Shown here: one piece after another, positions 39,201 to 49,612 of the stretch
Layout: each line of letters opens with the position of its first letter
How positions within the stretch are numbered: position 1 is the stretch's first letter
The notes under the pieces: model-generated
The model's input: only the letters and a program-made list of their open reading frames with translations
Databases searched by the model: none
Told to the model about the DNA's origin: nothing
Translations under genes and position numbers: made by a program
NCBI GenBank assembly: GCA_014284505.1
Contig: JAAFYY010000001.1
Location: 1,674,001-1,738,000 of the forward strand
Length of the DNA: 64,000 nucleotides
Reading direction: 5' to 3'
From: Streptacidiphilus sp. 4-A2
GTDB lineage: Bacteria > Actinomycetota > Actinomycetes > Streptomycetales > Streptomycetaceae

Positions 39201-39605
39201 GTGTCGAACTACCCGCTACTCAACCTCTTCTGGACGATGCTGGAGTTCTTCCTGTGGATCCTCTGGCTGTTCCTGCTGTTCAAGATCATCACTGATATCT
39301 TCCGGGACCACAGCATGAGCGGCTGGGGCAAGGCCGGCTGGCTGATCCTGGTCATCCTGCTGCCGTTCGTCGGTGTGCTCGCCTATGTCATCATCCGCGG
39401 CGGCTCCATGGCCAGGCGCGACCGCGAACAGGTCGAGCAGGCCGACGCGGCCTTCAAGCAGTACGTCCGCGAAGCCGCCGGGCCGACCGGAGCCAATGCC
39501 GCGAGCTCGCACGTGGACGAGTTGGGCAGGCTCGCCGACCTGAGGACCAGCGGCGCGATCTCCGAGGAGGAGTTCCAGCGGGCGAAGGACAAGCTGCTGT
39601 CCTGA
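39201..39605 (+). CDS. PLDc_N/SHOCT domain membrane protein
   Basis: Two membrane helices (LFWTMLEFFLWILWLFLLF and GWLILVILLPFVGVLAYVI) form a PLDc_N-like domain, and residues ~105-134 (HVDELGRLADLRTSGAISEEEF) are a SHOCT motif. GTG 39201 has GAAGGAG 8 nt upstream and the 134-residue frame is intact. SHOCT proteins are widespread and of unknown role, perhaps envelope-stress related. A very strong hairpin follows. Confidence 0.88.
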   Translation: MSNYPLLNLFWTMLEFFLWILWLFLLFKIITDIFRDHSMSGWGKAGWLILVILLPFVGVLAYVIIRGGSMARRDREQVEQADAAFKQYVREAAGPTGANAASSHVDELGRLADLRTSGAISEEEFQRAKDKLLS

Positions 39606-39951
39606 CCGACTGCTGTCCTGACCGACGCGGCGCCCCCGGCGGGCGCCCGCCAGCACAGCTGTCCACGACCGGGCGGCGGGGCACCACCCCGCCGCCCGGT
39701 CGTGCGCGCGTGCGCCTCCAGCGGCGTCCGGGGCCGGGGCCGTGCAACCTGCCCGGAACCCGGCCGCGTCAGGGGGCGGCCGGTACGCGCGGCTGGGGCC
39801 GGATGCCTGGTCGGGTCGGATCCGGGACGCGGGGTTCCCTGGCAGCTCCTCGCTATTGCATATTAGTTGCAGGAGATTATCGACAGCAGATAGTGTCGCG
39901 CGGGCGGCGCGCCCAGGTCAGGCCGGGTTGTCGAAGGGTGGGGATGTCCAG
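39606..39951. other. intergenic region with terminator and APC promoter
   Basis: The left half holds the hairpin at 39664-39704. The right half has an AT-rich patch at 39854-39895 with TTGCAG (39867-39872) and GATAGT (39889-39894) separated by 16 nt, a fair sigma-70-type promoter for the permease gene. No gene is seen. Confidence 0.5.
39664..39704. terminator. strong terminator hairpin
   Basis: An 18-bp perfect stem (CACGACCGGGCGGCGGGG with its complement) surrounds the loop CACCA, 58 nt after the SHOCT gene. Confidence 0.8.
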
Positions 39952-41508
39952 GTGGCGGTGCCGGATCGCTTCCGTTCCGCGGGTGCTTCCGCGGATGGTT
40001 CCGCGGATGGTTCCGCGGACAGGGACACAGGACGGCCGGCCCGCGGTGGGGAACGGGCCGGGGCAGCCGGGACAGCCGGGGACGGGCTGGCGCAGGTCTA
40101 CCATGTGCGCGATCTGGTGGCCCTGTCCGTGTCCAGCGTCGGGCCGCTGTTCAGCATCGCCGCCACCGGCGGGGTCATGGCCGGACTGGCGGGCTGGTGG
40201 ACGCTGCCGGCGATCCTGGTGATCACCGTGCCGTTCCTGATCGCCGCCTTTGTCTTCCGACTGCTCAACCGTCACTTCCCGCACGCCGGGGCGTCCTACC
40301 ACTGGTCCCGCCGGGTGATGGGGCCGGCGGCCTCCCGCTTCCAGGCCTGGATCCTCATCCTGGCCTACTTCACCTCGATCCCGCCGATCATCATCCCCGC
40401 GTCCACCTACACCCTCGCCCTGGTCGACCCCGGGGCCCACCCCTCCGGGCTGCTGCAACTGGCGGTCAGCGCGGGCTGGGTCGGCTTCGCCCTGGTCCCG
40501 CTGCTGGCCGGGGCCCGGCCCACGGCCCGGATCACCCAGGCATTCCTGGCCCTGGAGCTGCTCGCGGTAGCCGCACTGGTGGTGATCGGCGCCGTACGCT
40601 GGAACACCCTGCGTGTGCCGGTGCACTTCGGCCACGCACCCGTCGGCGGCATGGTCACCGTGGCGGTCGTCGCCGCGACCATCCTGGACGGCTGGGAGAT
40701 CGACAGCTTCGCCTCCGAGGAGGCCCGCCGACCGCGTACCGACCCGGGCACCGGCGGCATCATCGGCGTCTTCTTCGCCCTGGGCTTCTATGTGCTGCTC
40801 TACCCGCTGATGTTCGCCGAGACCCCGTTGAAGGACCTGGCCGGGGCGGACAACCCGATGGCGGTCTGGGGCGACCGACTGGTCCCCGGCGCCCCGTGGC
40901 TGATGCTGGTGCCGGTGCTGGCCTCCACCGCCGGCGGCCTGTGGCTGACCACCTACATCCTCAGCCGCGCCCTGTACTCCATGGGCCGCGAGGGGTTGCT
41001 GCCCCGTGGTCTGGGCCGGGTCAACCGGCGCCGGGTCCCGCAGGCCGCGACCCTGTGCGCACTCGGCGCCGCGCTCGGGGTGGTGGCCGTCGAGCTGCTC
41101 TTCCCCTCGGTGTCCGCCTTCTTCGGCGTGGTGCTCTCCGCCGCCGGATTCTTCCTGGTCGCGGAGTTCTTCCTGGACTCGCTCACCGCGACGGTGTTCC
41201 TGCGCCGGGTCCACCGCAACCGGCACGACCCCGCTGCGCCGCCGCACCGGCACCGCGGTCTGCTGGTGGCCTCGGCCGTGGCCACCGCCATGTTCGGCGC
41301 GTCGCTGGTGGGCTTCTTCGTCTACGGGCCCGCCGCCATCGGCTCCTCGATCGACTACATCCTGCTGGTACTGATCGCCATGGGTGTGCTGTTCGCGGTG
41401 CTGACCCGCAAGCGCGCCGAGACCCACCACTTCAGCGGCGACGACGTCACCCTTCGGGAGGCCGCCGCCCCCGCCGCGGCCCCGTCGGCCGCAGCGGCCC
41501 TGCCATAG
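39952..41508 (+). CDS. APC family amino acid/amine permease
   Basis: This intact ~518-residue permease has 12 or so helices with the APC start VYHVRDLVALSVSSVGPLFSI and the central FASEEARRPRTDPGTGGIIGVFFALGF. It likely imports an amino acid or amine by H+ symport or exchange. Its position 839 bp after the amine oxidase suggests an amine, but there is no direct evidence. The start is GTG 39952 or 39958, behind an acidic/Ser-Gly low-complexity N-terminus. Confidence 0.87.
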   Translation: MAVPDRFRSAGASADGSADGSADRDTGRPARGGERAGAAGTAGDGLAQVYHVRDLVALSVSSVGPLFSIAATGGVMAGLAGWWTLPAILVITVPFLIAAFVFRLLNRHFPHAGASYHWSRRVMGPAASRFQAWILILAYFTSIPPIIIPASTYTLALVDPGAHPSGLLQLAVSAGWVGFALVPLLAGARPTARITQAFLALELLAVAALVVIGAVRWNTLRVPVHFGHAPVGGMVTVAVVAATILDGWEIDSFASEEARRPRTDPGTGGIIGVFFALGFYVLLYPLMFAETPLKDLAGADNPMAVWGDRLVPGAPWLMLVPVLASTAGGLWLTTYILSRALYSMGREGLLPRGLGRVNRRRVPQAATLCALGAALGVVAVELLFPSVSAFFGVVLSAAGFFLVAEFFLDSLTATVFLRRVHRNRHDPAAPPHRHRGLLVASAVATAMFGASLVGFFVYGPAAIGSSIDYILLVLIAMGVLFAVLTRKRAETHHFSGDDVTLREAAAPAAAPSAAAALP

Positions 41509-41587
41509 CGGTCGGGGCGGTCCGGGGCGGTCCGGGGCCGGTCGGAGCGGGCCGGGGCGGTCCGGGGCCGGGTCGGAGCCGGGTCGG

Positions 41588-42186
41588 TCAGGGTGTGACC
41601 GCAGCGGCCGGCGCCGGGCGGCGTCGGTACTCCGCCGAGCCGGAGCGGTCGACCAGCCCGAGGTCGACCAGCAGCCTGCGCAGCCGCGCGACATCGTCAC
41701 CGGCGTGCCTGAGCAGTGCGTTGACCTCGGCCTCGGTGAGCGTGCGGTCCTCGGGCAGCAGCCCGGCCAGGCGGCGGCCATCTCATCGAGTTCCTCCGAG
41801 CGCTTCGGCAGTTCCGCGATCCGCCCGTGCGCGAGATGGCGCCGCAGCGGCGAGGCCGGCCGGACCGCCTGCGACAGCGCGGTGAACTCGGCGAGGGCGG
41901 AGGCGAGTTCACCCAGGGCCGCGATCCGGGCGGTGAGCAGCCCGTTCTCCCGGCTGACCAGGCCGGCCCCGGTCAGCCGGGAGACCTCCTTGGACAGCTG
42001 CCTGAGGTCGAGGTCCAGCTTCCGGGCGAGGTCCGGCAGCGACACCGGGCCGACCGTCGCGTTCAGCTCGACGACCGCGTTCAGCACGGCCAGCCGCCGC
42101 TCGCCGGACAGGGCGAGCAGGACCTCCGCCGCATTGCTGAAGACGACCGAACTGGGGCGGGGCGAGGACGCGTCGGTGGCAGACAT
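41588..42186 (-). CDS. DUF2087/ArsR-like winged-helix regulator (frame broken)
   Basis: The first 95 residues form a winged helix (VLLALSGERRLAVLNAVVEL, VSLPDLARKLDLDLRQLSKEVSRLTGAGLVSRENGLL). After a shift near 41770 the C-terminus, LTEAEVNALLRHAGDDVARLRRLLVDLGLVDRS, is a DUF2087 domain. Repaired length is ~199. Such proteins are cytoplasmic regulators with unknown ligands. It is convergent with the permease and divergent from the dehydrogenase gene, which it may control. Confidence 0.82.
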
Positions 42187-42309
42187 GCCGGTCACCCTAG
42201 CTCCGCGGGACACGTCACTCCTACGGGATTTCCGCGGCCGGAACGCCCGGCCGCTACGGACACGGTGGGCACAGGGCACAGCGGGGTCCGTGCCGGATGA
42301 GGAGACGCG

Positions 42310-43368
42310 GTGGGGCAGGCACGGGTCCTGTTGTTGGATGCGGCCCCGGGCGAGTTGCTCGGCCGGGAGCTGGAGCGGCTGCTCGGCCACGGGCTGGCGG
42401 TCACGCTGAACCTCCGGCGGGTGGACGATCCGGCGGCGGTGCGGGCGGAGTGGGGCGGTCGGGTGGGCTTCACCGACTTCGACGCCTTCGACGAGTCGGC
42501 GCTGATCGCCGGGACCGTCCGGGACGGGATCGGGTATCACGCGGTCAAGTCCCGTGCGGGCGTGCCACTGCGGGCGGCGTTCCTCGCGGCGGCGACCGGC
42601 CCGGGCGTCGCCCACCGGCTCCGGGTGGTCGGCCGGGCCGGTGCGGGCACCGACCATGTCGAGCTCGCCGCCGCGGCCCGCCACGGCGTCGTTGTCACCC
42701 ACACCCCGGGCTCCAACGCCGACGCGGTCGCGGAGTTCGCCCTGGCCCAGCTGCTGGCGTTGCTCCGGAATCTCCCGGCGCACAACGCGGCCGCGCACCA
42801 GGGCCGTTGGACCGCGCCGGCGGCCCCGGCGCGGGAGCTGTCGGAGCTCTCCCTCGGCATCGTCGGGCTGGGCCGGATCGGCCGGGCGCTGGCCGGGCGG
42901 GCAGCCGCGCTGGGCATGGCGGTCCGGGGTTTGTCCCGGCGCCCGGCCGGGGGCCCGGTACCGCCGGCGGAGTCCCTGACCGCCCTGCTGGCCACCAGCG
43001 ACGTGGTCTCGCTGCACCTTCCGCTGACCCCGCAGACCCGCGGGCTGATCGGCCGGGCCGAGCTGGCGGCGCTGCGGCCGGGGGCGGTCCTGCTGAACAC
43101 CGCCCGGGGCGGGATCGTCGACGAACAGGCACTCGCCGAGGCGCTGGCCGACCCGGCCCATCCGCTCGCGGCGGCAGCGGTCGACACCTTCGAGCACGAG
43201 CACGCCGCCTTCGCCTCGCCGCTCTTCGGCCTGTCGAACGCCCTGCTGACCCCGCACCTCGCCGGGATGACCCGGAGCGCCATGGCCACGGCCGCGCTCC
43301 GGTGCGCGGACCAGGTCGCGGCCCTGCTCGCCGACCGCCCGGACGGCGTCCCCGTGGTCACCTGCTGA
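42310..43368 (+). CDS. D-isomer-specific 2-hydroxyacid dehydrogenase
   Basis: This intact 352-residue protein shows the NAD-binding fingerprint GIVGLGRIGRALAGRA and the catalytic Arg in NTARGGIVDE, Glu in VDTFEHEH and His in TPHLAGMT. It should interconvert a 2-oxoacid and a D-2-hydroxyacid. The preceding GAGTDHVELAAAARHGVVVTHTPG is closest to the phosphoglycerate/glyoxylate reductase group. GTG 42310 has GAGGAG just upstream. Confidence 0.92.
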   Translation: MGQARVLLLDAAPGELLGRELERLLGHGLAVTLNLRRVDDPAAVRAEWGGRVGFTDFDAFDESALIAGTVRDGIGYHAVKSRAGVPLRAAFLAAATGPGVAHRLRVVGRAGAGTDHVELAAAARHGVVVTHTPGSNADAVAEFALAQLLALLRNLPAHNAAAHQGRWTAPAAPARELSELSLGIVGLGRIGRALAGRAAALGMAVRGLSRRPAGGPVPPAESLTALLATSDVVSLHLPLTPQTRGLIGRAELAALRPGAVLLNTARGGIVDEQALAEALADPAHPLAAAAVDTFEHEHAAFASPLFGLSNALLTPHLAGMTRSAMATAALRCADQVAALLADRPDGVPVVTC

Positions 43369-43509
43369 CCCGCATACCCCAACTCCACCCGGTTTGACCG
43401 GAGTTCCGGCCATCCCCGGAGCCTTGTGTGAAGTACGACACGTCAAATATGGTATTGCACTGACACTGAGTCATAAACGCTCAGCCAATCCCAGAGGGGA
43501 ATGTGTCAC

Positions 43510-45529
43510 GTGCGCAGATCAAGATCCGCCTCCGTCCTCGGACGCGGCCGAACCATCGTTCTCGGTGGCCTGGTCGCCGCCGTGGTCGCCGCGGGCCTGA
43601 CGAATCCGCTGACCGCCGCGGCGAAGAGCCCGCATCCCGCTTCAGCAGGCTGGAGCCGGACCGCGGACGGCAATTGGGTGCAGGTCCAGCCAGGCACCCC
43701 GATCATCGCGAAGACCGAGGCCCGGCCGAAGACGGCCGCGCTCCTGGGCAAGCGCAGCGCCACGCCGCCCGGACCGGCCGCGAGCAAGACCGGCGGTCAC
43801 ATGACCCCGCAGCTGGCGGACGGTTCGGACCCGGGCGACGGCAACGACGGCGACGGCTCCGTGGCCAACGAGTACGACCTCCAGGTCGCCTACAAGGGCG
43901 GCCAGGACTCGGCCGGTGTGATCACCGGCGCCCCCAAGGTGTACCTGGTGGTCTGGGGCTCGCAGTGGGGCACCGCGTCCACCAACTCCAGCGGTGACAC
44001 CGTGCTCTCGGGCGACGCCGACGGCGCGGTCCCCTACCAGCAGGACTTCTTCAAGGGCCTGGGCAGCCCCGGGGACGGCTAGCGCGGTGCTCACCCAGTA
44101 CTGCGAGGGCATCCCGGCGGGAACCATCCAGTGCCCGTCGACGGCGGCCCACATCCAGTACCCCAAGGCCGGAAGCGTCCTGGCCGGTGTGTGGGTGGAC
44201 AACAGCGCCGTCGCACCGCAGTCCGCGACGGAGGTCCAGCTCGGGGTCGAGGCAGCGGCCGCGGCGCAGCACTTCGGCAACACCACCGAGGCGCAGAACC
44301 GCAATGTGCAGTACGTCATCGACTCGCCGCAGGGCACCGACCCGGACAAGTGGAAGGAGCTCGGCTACTGCGCCTGGCACGACTTCGAGCGCTCCTCGTA
44401 CGGCCAGCTCGCCTACACCAACATGCCGTACCTGCCCGACGTCGCGGGCTGCGGGTCCAACTGGTTCGGTGAGAACACCCCGCGGGCTGCTCGACGGGTA
44501 CGGGATCATCGGCGGCCACGAGTACGCCGAAACCCTGAGCGACCCGGACACCCCCGGCGGCTGGACCGACGCCACCGGCCAGGAGATCGCCGACAAGTGC
44601 GCCTGGATACCCTACGGCTCCAACGGCGGCCTTTCTTCGAGAACCTCTCCACCGGCTCCTTCCCGCTCCAGACGCTCTGGTCCGACGAGGACCACCTCTG
44701 CATGGCGTCCGACCCCGTGTCCACCGGGCCGGCCCTGACCCTGAGCACCATGTGCAGCCGCACCGACCCACCGGGCCAGCCGCTGTCGATACCGGCGGTC
44801 GCGGCCGACAGCACCGACAGCCAGGTCAGCTACAGCGCCACCGGCCTGCCCGCCGGACTGTCCATCGACCGCACCACCGGCGTCATCTCCGGTACCACCG
44901 GCGCCTCCGCCGGCGGCTGGTCGCAGATCACCGTGAACGCCTCCGACACGGCCGGGAACACGGCCACGACCAGCTTCTGGGAGGGCCTGTTCCCCGGCGG
45001 GCAGCACGGCTGCTCGGCCATCCAGCAGCTGATCGACCCGGGCTTCGAGAACGGCTCGGCCGACGTCAACCACACCGTCATGACCGACGCCTGGAGCCCG
45101 TCCGAGTACAACATCATCACCCCCTCCAGCCTGCACTCGGCACACTCCGGCAGCTGGTACGCCTGGCTCGGCCAGGACACCGGCAACACCGACTCGATCA
45201 CCCAGTACCTGGACACCTATCCGGGCTACAGTTCGGCCAACTTCTCCTTCTGGCTGGACACCGAGACCACCAACACCAGCGCGACCACCCCGGACACGCT
45301 GTCGCTGGTCGCCATCGACCAGTACACCGGCCAGCCGATCGGCACGGTCAAGACCTGGTCCAGCTACGGCTCCAGCCCCGGCTACCAGCAGCAGTCGGTG
45401 GACCTCTCGCCCTTCATCGCCCAGGTGGGCTGGGGCACCACCATCGGCCTGGAGCTGGTCTCCAACGAGACCGGCAGCACGCCGGCCACCGCCTTCCTGG
45501 TGGATGACACCTCGGCCACCGAGTACTGA
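43510..45529 (+). CDS. secreted protein with HEYAE motif, Ig-like domain and C-terminal beta domain (frame broken)
   Basis: A Sec signal (RTIVLGGLVAAVVAAGLTNP...AAA) is followed by a ~330-residue domain with YLVVWGSQWG, GVWVDNSAVAPQSATEVQLG, CAWHDF and IIGGHEYAETLSDPDTPGGW, an HExxE-like site reminiscent of metalloproteases and phosphate-induced (exordium-type) proteins. A putative Ig domain (TGLPAGLSIDRTTGVISGT) and a jelly-roll-like C-terminus follow. Shifts lie near 44080, 44485 and 44630. ATG 43501 abuts the GAGGGG site, so GTG 43510 is preferred. Confidence 0.75.
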
Positions 45530-45533
45530 CCCC

Positions 45534-45570
45534 TGCTGCCGGTCCTCGCGGGACGTGAGGACCGGCAGCA
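45534..45570. terminator. terminator hairpin 1
   Basis: TGCTGCCGGTCCTC pairs perfectly with GAGGACCGGCAGCA around a 9-nt loop, directly after the secreted-protein gene. Confidence 0.78.
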
Positions 45571-45590
45571 CCGGCCGCCGACCGGGTTGC

Positions 45591-45618
45591 GGGCGCGTCC
45601 AGCACCCTGGACGCGCCC
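45591..45618. terminator. terminator hairpin 2
   Basis: GGGCGCGTCCA pairs with TGGACGCGCCC around GCACCC. With the previous hairpin it isolates the secreted-protein gene from the convergent GH36 gene. Confidence 0.72.
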
Positions 45619-45652
45619 GTAGCCACATGCCTGCACATGTTTTGACGCTGTA

Positions 45653-47441
45653 TCAGTTCAGCAGGCTGACCCGCAGCAGTCCGCCCAGCGGCACCGACAG
45701 CACCTGGAGACCGCGGCCCAGCGGCATCGTCACCGGCTCCGCGACCTCCCGGCCCCGGCAGTCCCAGGAGCGGACCCGGGCCCAGCCCGGATCACCGGCC
45801 GTCTCGACGAGCACGCTGCCGTGGTCGGAGCCGTTGGCCACCAGCAGCTCCGTCTCCTCCGCGGCCTCGAACGGCACGGCGACCCGGGCGAAGACGGCGG
45901 CGAAGCGGACCCGGTCGCGCACCGCGACCAGCAGCGGATACCCCAGCTGCGGCGCGGTCGGCCGGAAGGTCCCGCCGTGGAGCACCGCGGCGTAGCGCCG
46001 CGCGGTGCGCAACCAGAACTCGACGGTGGCCCGCTGCCCGCCGGTGAGCTGCTCCGGGTCGACCGAGAGCTGCACCACCGCGAACAGCACCGCGATCAGC
46101 TGGGCGGCCACCCGCTCCGGCGTTTCCTCCCGGTGCCAGGTCAGCATGTCCGAGTGCACCGGGACCGGGCCCGCCACCAGCCGCAGGTCGGCGATCCGGC
46201 GCCGGTGCTCGGACGGGCTGAGCGGGCAGTCGGCGGCCCGCAGCATGGTGGTGTGCGGCCAGAGCGCGGGGCTGATGTACTGCTGCCGGAACTCGATCAG
46301 GACTCCCTCCGGCCGCGCCGCACGCAGCCGTGACAGCAGCCGGTCCAGCAGCAGCCGCACCCCCTCGTGCACCTCCTGGCAGTCGGCCCCGGGGCCGGGG
46401 CAGGCGGGTCCGGCACGAAGAAGGCGTCGAGGAAGTCGAGCTTCAGTCCGTCCGCGCCCCACTCCTCCACCGCCCGGCGCAGCGGTCGACCAGGTGCGCC
46501 CGGACCTCGGGGTGGCGCGGGTCCAGCACGGCCGCGTCCAGCTCGTGGTCGTAGCGCAGGGTGCGGCCGGCGAAGCGCGCCCAGGCGCGGCTGCGGCGAC
46601 CGAGGAAGGGCAGGGCGTACCAGAGCAGGTAGGCGGTACCGTCCGCGCGCACGGCGGCGATGTGGGCCGCCGGGTCGGGGAAGGCGGCCGGGTCCATCTC
46701 CCAGTCGCCGGTGGTGGCATAGCCGCGGGCGGTGTCGGCGCTCTGCCAGCCGTCGTCGACGATCACCGTGCCGCAGCCCAGTCCGGCGGCGGCGCGGGCG
46801 CAGCGGGCCACCTCGGCCGCGTCCACCCGCTGGTGGTGGCTGTACCAGGTGGAGTAGACCGGCCGGGTGGCCGCGGCCGGGACGGCGGGGGCCGGGTGCT
46901 GCTCCGCCCACCAGCCGGCGATCCGGTCGAGGGCGTCGGCGAAGTGGTCCGCGGACCGGTCGAGCAGCAGCCGCAGCGGCCCGCCCGGGTGGACCTCCTG
47001 CTCGATCCGGAAGCCGAACTCGCCGGTCTCCTCGGAGACACCGGCCCAGATCCGGACGGGGCGAGTGGTCTCGGCGAGCGCGTAGGCAAGCCGGTTGGCG
47101 TCCGCCGCGCCGATCAGGCAGCCGACCGGGGCGTCGCGGGTGAGCGAGGTGGTGCGCGGCGGCAGCCAGTCCGGTGGAATCCACGGCTGCTCCTGGCTCC
47201 GGGGCGTCCAGTGCGCGGCGATGTCCAGGCAGGGCAGCGACCAGCTGACCCGGAGCCGCGCCGGGAGGGCCTCCGTACCGCCGGGGGCGGTCACCCGCAG
47301 CTCCTCCGCGCCCGGTCCCCGCTGCCGTACCTCGGTGCGCAGCTCGGCGCAGTCGGCGCCCTCGATCAGCAGGTCCAGTCCGGCGACCGGGCGGCGGGCA
47401 CACGGGCCGGGGCCGAGATCCGGGGTGGCGAATATCCCCAT
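45653..47441 (-). CDS. GH36 family alpha-galactosidase-like glycosidase (frame broken)
   Basis: Conserved parts are YSTWYSHHQRVDAAEV, VIVDDGWQSADTARGY, the nucleophile Asp in WGADGLKLDFLDAFF and, after a second shift, VLIEFRQQYISPALWPHTTMLRAADCPLS with the acid/base Asp. This is clan GH-D, and alpha-galactosidase is the likely activity; alpha-N-acetylgalactosaminidase is an alternative. There is no signal peptide, so it acts in the cytoplasm on imported oligosaccharide. Shifts lie near 46490 and 46405; repaired length is ~597. A perfect 17-bp dyad is 50 nt upstream. Confidence 0.83.
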
Positions 47442-47490
47442 GGGAGTCCTTCGCAGAGCTCTGGAAAGGCGGGAGCTCCAGGATCCCATA

Positions 47491-47507
47491 TGCAATGTAA
47501 CATTGCA
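47491..47507. promoter_or_regulatory. GntR-type operator upstream of GH36 gene
   Basis: TGCAATGTAACATTGCA is a perfect 17-bp palindrome, 50 nt before the GH36 start. A 14-of-17 match precedes the ABC operon and weaker versions precede other genes of this locus. The GntR/FCD protein at 47651-48334 is the likely binder. Confidence 0.75.
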
Positions 47508-47650
47508 CCATCATCGAGCACTCCGGGGCGGCCTCCGGAGCGGATGCCGCGCCGGGCGCCGGGCGCCGACGCAGCCACGGGCGCGGGCCGGGCGCGGGCG
47601 CCACCCTGGCGGCCGGCCGGGCGCGCCGCCCGGAGCGGCGGGCGGGCCGG

Positions 47651-48334
47651 TCAGTCCTGCTGCGGCTCGGCCCAGAGCGAGCGCACATGTCCGAGATGCA
47701 GCCTGATGACCCGCTCCACCTGGGGCAGATCCCTGGCGATCATCAGATCCAGCAGCTGCTCGTGCTTCCTCGGCCGACGCGACCAGGCGGCCGGCCTCGG
47801 CCAGCTGGCTCAGCCCGTAGAGGCGGGAGCGCTTGCGCAGGTCGCCGACCGTCTCGACGAGGTGCCGGTTGCCGGTGAAGGCGAGCAGGTCGAGGTGGAA
47901 GCGGCGGTCCGCCTCGACATAGCCGATCAGGTCACCGGAACGGGCCGCCGTGACGATGTCGGCGGCGAGCGGCCGCAGCGGCTCCAGCTCCTCGGCGGCA
48001 CCGAGGCGGCCACCCACACCGTCGACGGGATCTCGATCAGCGCGCGGATCTCGGTGAACTCGTCCAGCTCCTGGTCGGTGAGGCCGACCACCCGGAAGCC
48101 CTTGTTGCGCACCACCTCGACCAGGCCTTCCTTGGTCAGGTCGAGCATCGCCTCGCGGACCGGCGTGGCGGAGACGCCGAACTCGGCCGCCAGCATCGGC
48201 GCGGAGTAGACGATCCCGGGACGGAGCCTGCCCGCCACCAGGGCGGCCCGCAGCTCGTGCGTGATCATCTCCCGCAGGCTGCGCCGCTCGTGCATGGACG
48301 GCAGGTTGAGACCGCTCGGCGGTTCCATACTCAT
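47651..48334 (-). CDS. GntR family regulator, FCD (FadR) subfamily (frame broken)
   Basis: The N-terminal winged helix (LREMITHELRAALVAGRLRPG ... LAAEFGVSATPVREAMLDLTKEGLVEV) precedes an all-helical FCD domain with the metal-ligand pattern D/H in EADRRFHLDLLAFTGNRHLVE and a last H in RLHLGHVRSLW. Shifts lie near 48003 and 47775. It probably senses an acid or sugar acid and represses the flanking GH36 and ABC genes. A TGCAA...CTGCA dyad lies 17 nt before its ATG, which fits autoregulation. Confidence 0.87.
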
Positions 48335-48350
48335 GACTCCTCCTCGGCTG

Positions 48351-48367
48351 TGCAACATCATCCTGCA
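48351..48367. promoter_or_regulatory. weak GntR-type dyad before its own gene
   Basis: TGCAACATCATCCTGCA keeps the outer TGCA halves of the 47491 operator (11 of 17 matches) and lies 17 nt upstream of the GntR start. It would allow autorepression. Confidence 0.45.
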
Positions 48368-48483
48368 CCATCACGCGGCACCTCAGCGCACATTCCGGGA
48401 GGTTATGCAATTGCAGTGTCATATTTGACACCTAACGCTTGACGCCATCCCCGGGAGCGGACACAGTCACTCCAACAGAACAG

Positions 48484-48500
48484 AGCAACGTGACATTGCA
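48484..48500. promoter_or_regulatory. GntR-type operator before the ABC operon
   Basis: AGCAACGTGACATTGCA matches the perfect palindrome at 47491 in 14 of 17 positions and lies 51 nt before the first permease gene, the same distance as at the GH36 gene. Confidence 0.65.
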
Positions 48501-48550
48501 CTGGTACTGAACACGGTGCCAGCGCCGTCACCCCGCCCCGGGGAGCCCCT

Positions 48551-49546
48551 ATGTCCGCACTCCTCACCGACGATCCTCCGCCCGCGGCCGCCGCGGCGAC
48601 CGCGGCCTTAGCCGGACGTTCGCCCGCCGCCCTCGCCTGGAGCCGCTTCCGCCGTGACCGCACCGGCGTGGCCTCCGGCATCGTGGTGGCCCTGTTCTTC
48701 GTGGTCGGCCTGGGCGCGCCGGTGATCTCCCGGCTCTACGGCAAGAACCCCTACACCACCTACGGCCAGAACCAGCCCGGCCTGCTCGACGCCTTCGGCT
48801 ACCCGGTCGGCCCGATGGGCGGGATGAGCAGCCACTTCTGGCTGGGCATCGAGCCGGGCCTGGGGCGGGACGTCTTCACCCAGCTCATCTACGGCATCCG
48901 CACCTCACTGCTGATCTCCCTGGCCGTCGTCCTGATCGTCACGGTGATCGGCACCCTGGTCGGCATCACGGCCGGCTACGCGGGCCGCTGGATCGACTAC
49001 TCGGCGAGCCGGCTCATCGACCTGATCCTCTGCTTCCCGGCCACCCTGTTCTTCGTCGCGTTCATCCCGGTCGCGCAGTCGGCCTTCGTCAGCCCCACCC
49101 AGCCCGTGCCGACCTGGATGCGGGCGACCACGGTCGTCCTGGTGCTCTCCGCCTTCGGCTGGGCCTCCACCGCCCGGCTGCTCCGCGGCCAGGTGCTGTC
49201 GCTGCGGGAGCGGGAGTTCATCCAGTCCGCCCAGGTGATCGGGGTACCCGCACACCGGATCATCCTGCGCGAGCTGCTGCCCAACCTGTGGACGCCGATC
49301 CTGATCTCGGTCTCGCTCGCCGTGCCCAGCTATGTGACCACCGAGGCCGCCCTGTCCTTCCTGGGCGCCGGCATGGTCGAGCCCACCCCCGACTGGGGCC
49401 GCATGATCCAGCGCGGCGCCGAGGTCTACAACGCGGACTTCAGCTACATGCTCTTCCCCGGTCTGGCCATGCTGGTCTTCGTCCTCGCCTTCAACCTGCT
49501 GGGCGACGCCGTACGGGATGCGCTCGACCCCAAGTCCAGTCGCTGA
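48551..49546 (+). CDS. Opp/Dpp-type ABC permease (DppC-like)
   Basis: This intact 331-residue permease has the N-terminal SPAALAWSRFRRDRTGVASG segment, six helices and the EAA loop REREFIQSAQVIGVPAHRIILRELLPN. It is the first gene of a five-gene importer operon with binding protein, second permease and two ATPases. The usual order is binding protein first, so here DppC leads. Confidence 0.92.
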   Translation: MSALLTDDPPPAAAAATAALAGRSPAALAWSRFRRDRTGVASGIVVALFFVVGLGAPVISRLYGKNPYTTYGQNQPGLLDAFGYPVGPMGGMSSHFWLGIEPGLGRDVFTQLIYGIRTSLLISLAVVLIVTVIGTLVGITAGYAGRWIDYSASRLIDLILCFPATLFFVAFIPVAQSAFVSPTQPVPTWMRATTVVLVLSAFGWASTARLLRGQVLSLREREFIQSAQVIGVPAHRIILRELLPNLWTPILISVSLAVPSYVTTEAALSFLGAGMVEPTPDWGRMIQRGAEVYNADFSYMLFPGLAMLVFVLAFNLLGDAVRDALDPKSSR

Positions 49547-49612
49547 AAGGCCCGTTGACCGCCCGAGGCGGCACCGCGCCGACCACCTCCCTCCCAGCCC
49601 AAGGACACCGCC

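Noticed and set aside
41505..41590. GGGGCGGTCC-rich stretch after the APC gene considered as a regulatory repeat
   Set aside because: It is a degenerate low-complexity GC run between convergent genes with no clear unit or dyad.
39877..43446. A 1189-codon open frame on the minus strand
   Set aside because: It lies opposite the APC permease and dehydrogenase genes and is low-complexity Gln/Gly/Arg/His. Only its internal part at 41588-42186 is a real gene. Long antisense frames are normal in 70+% GC DNA.
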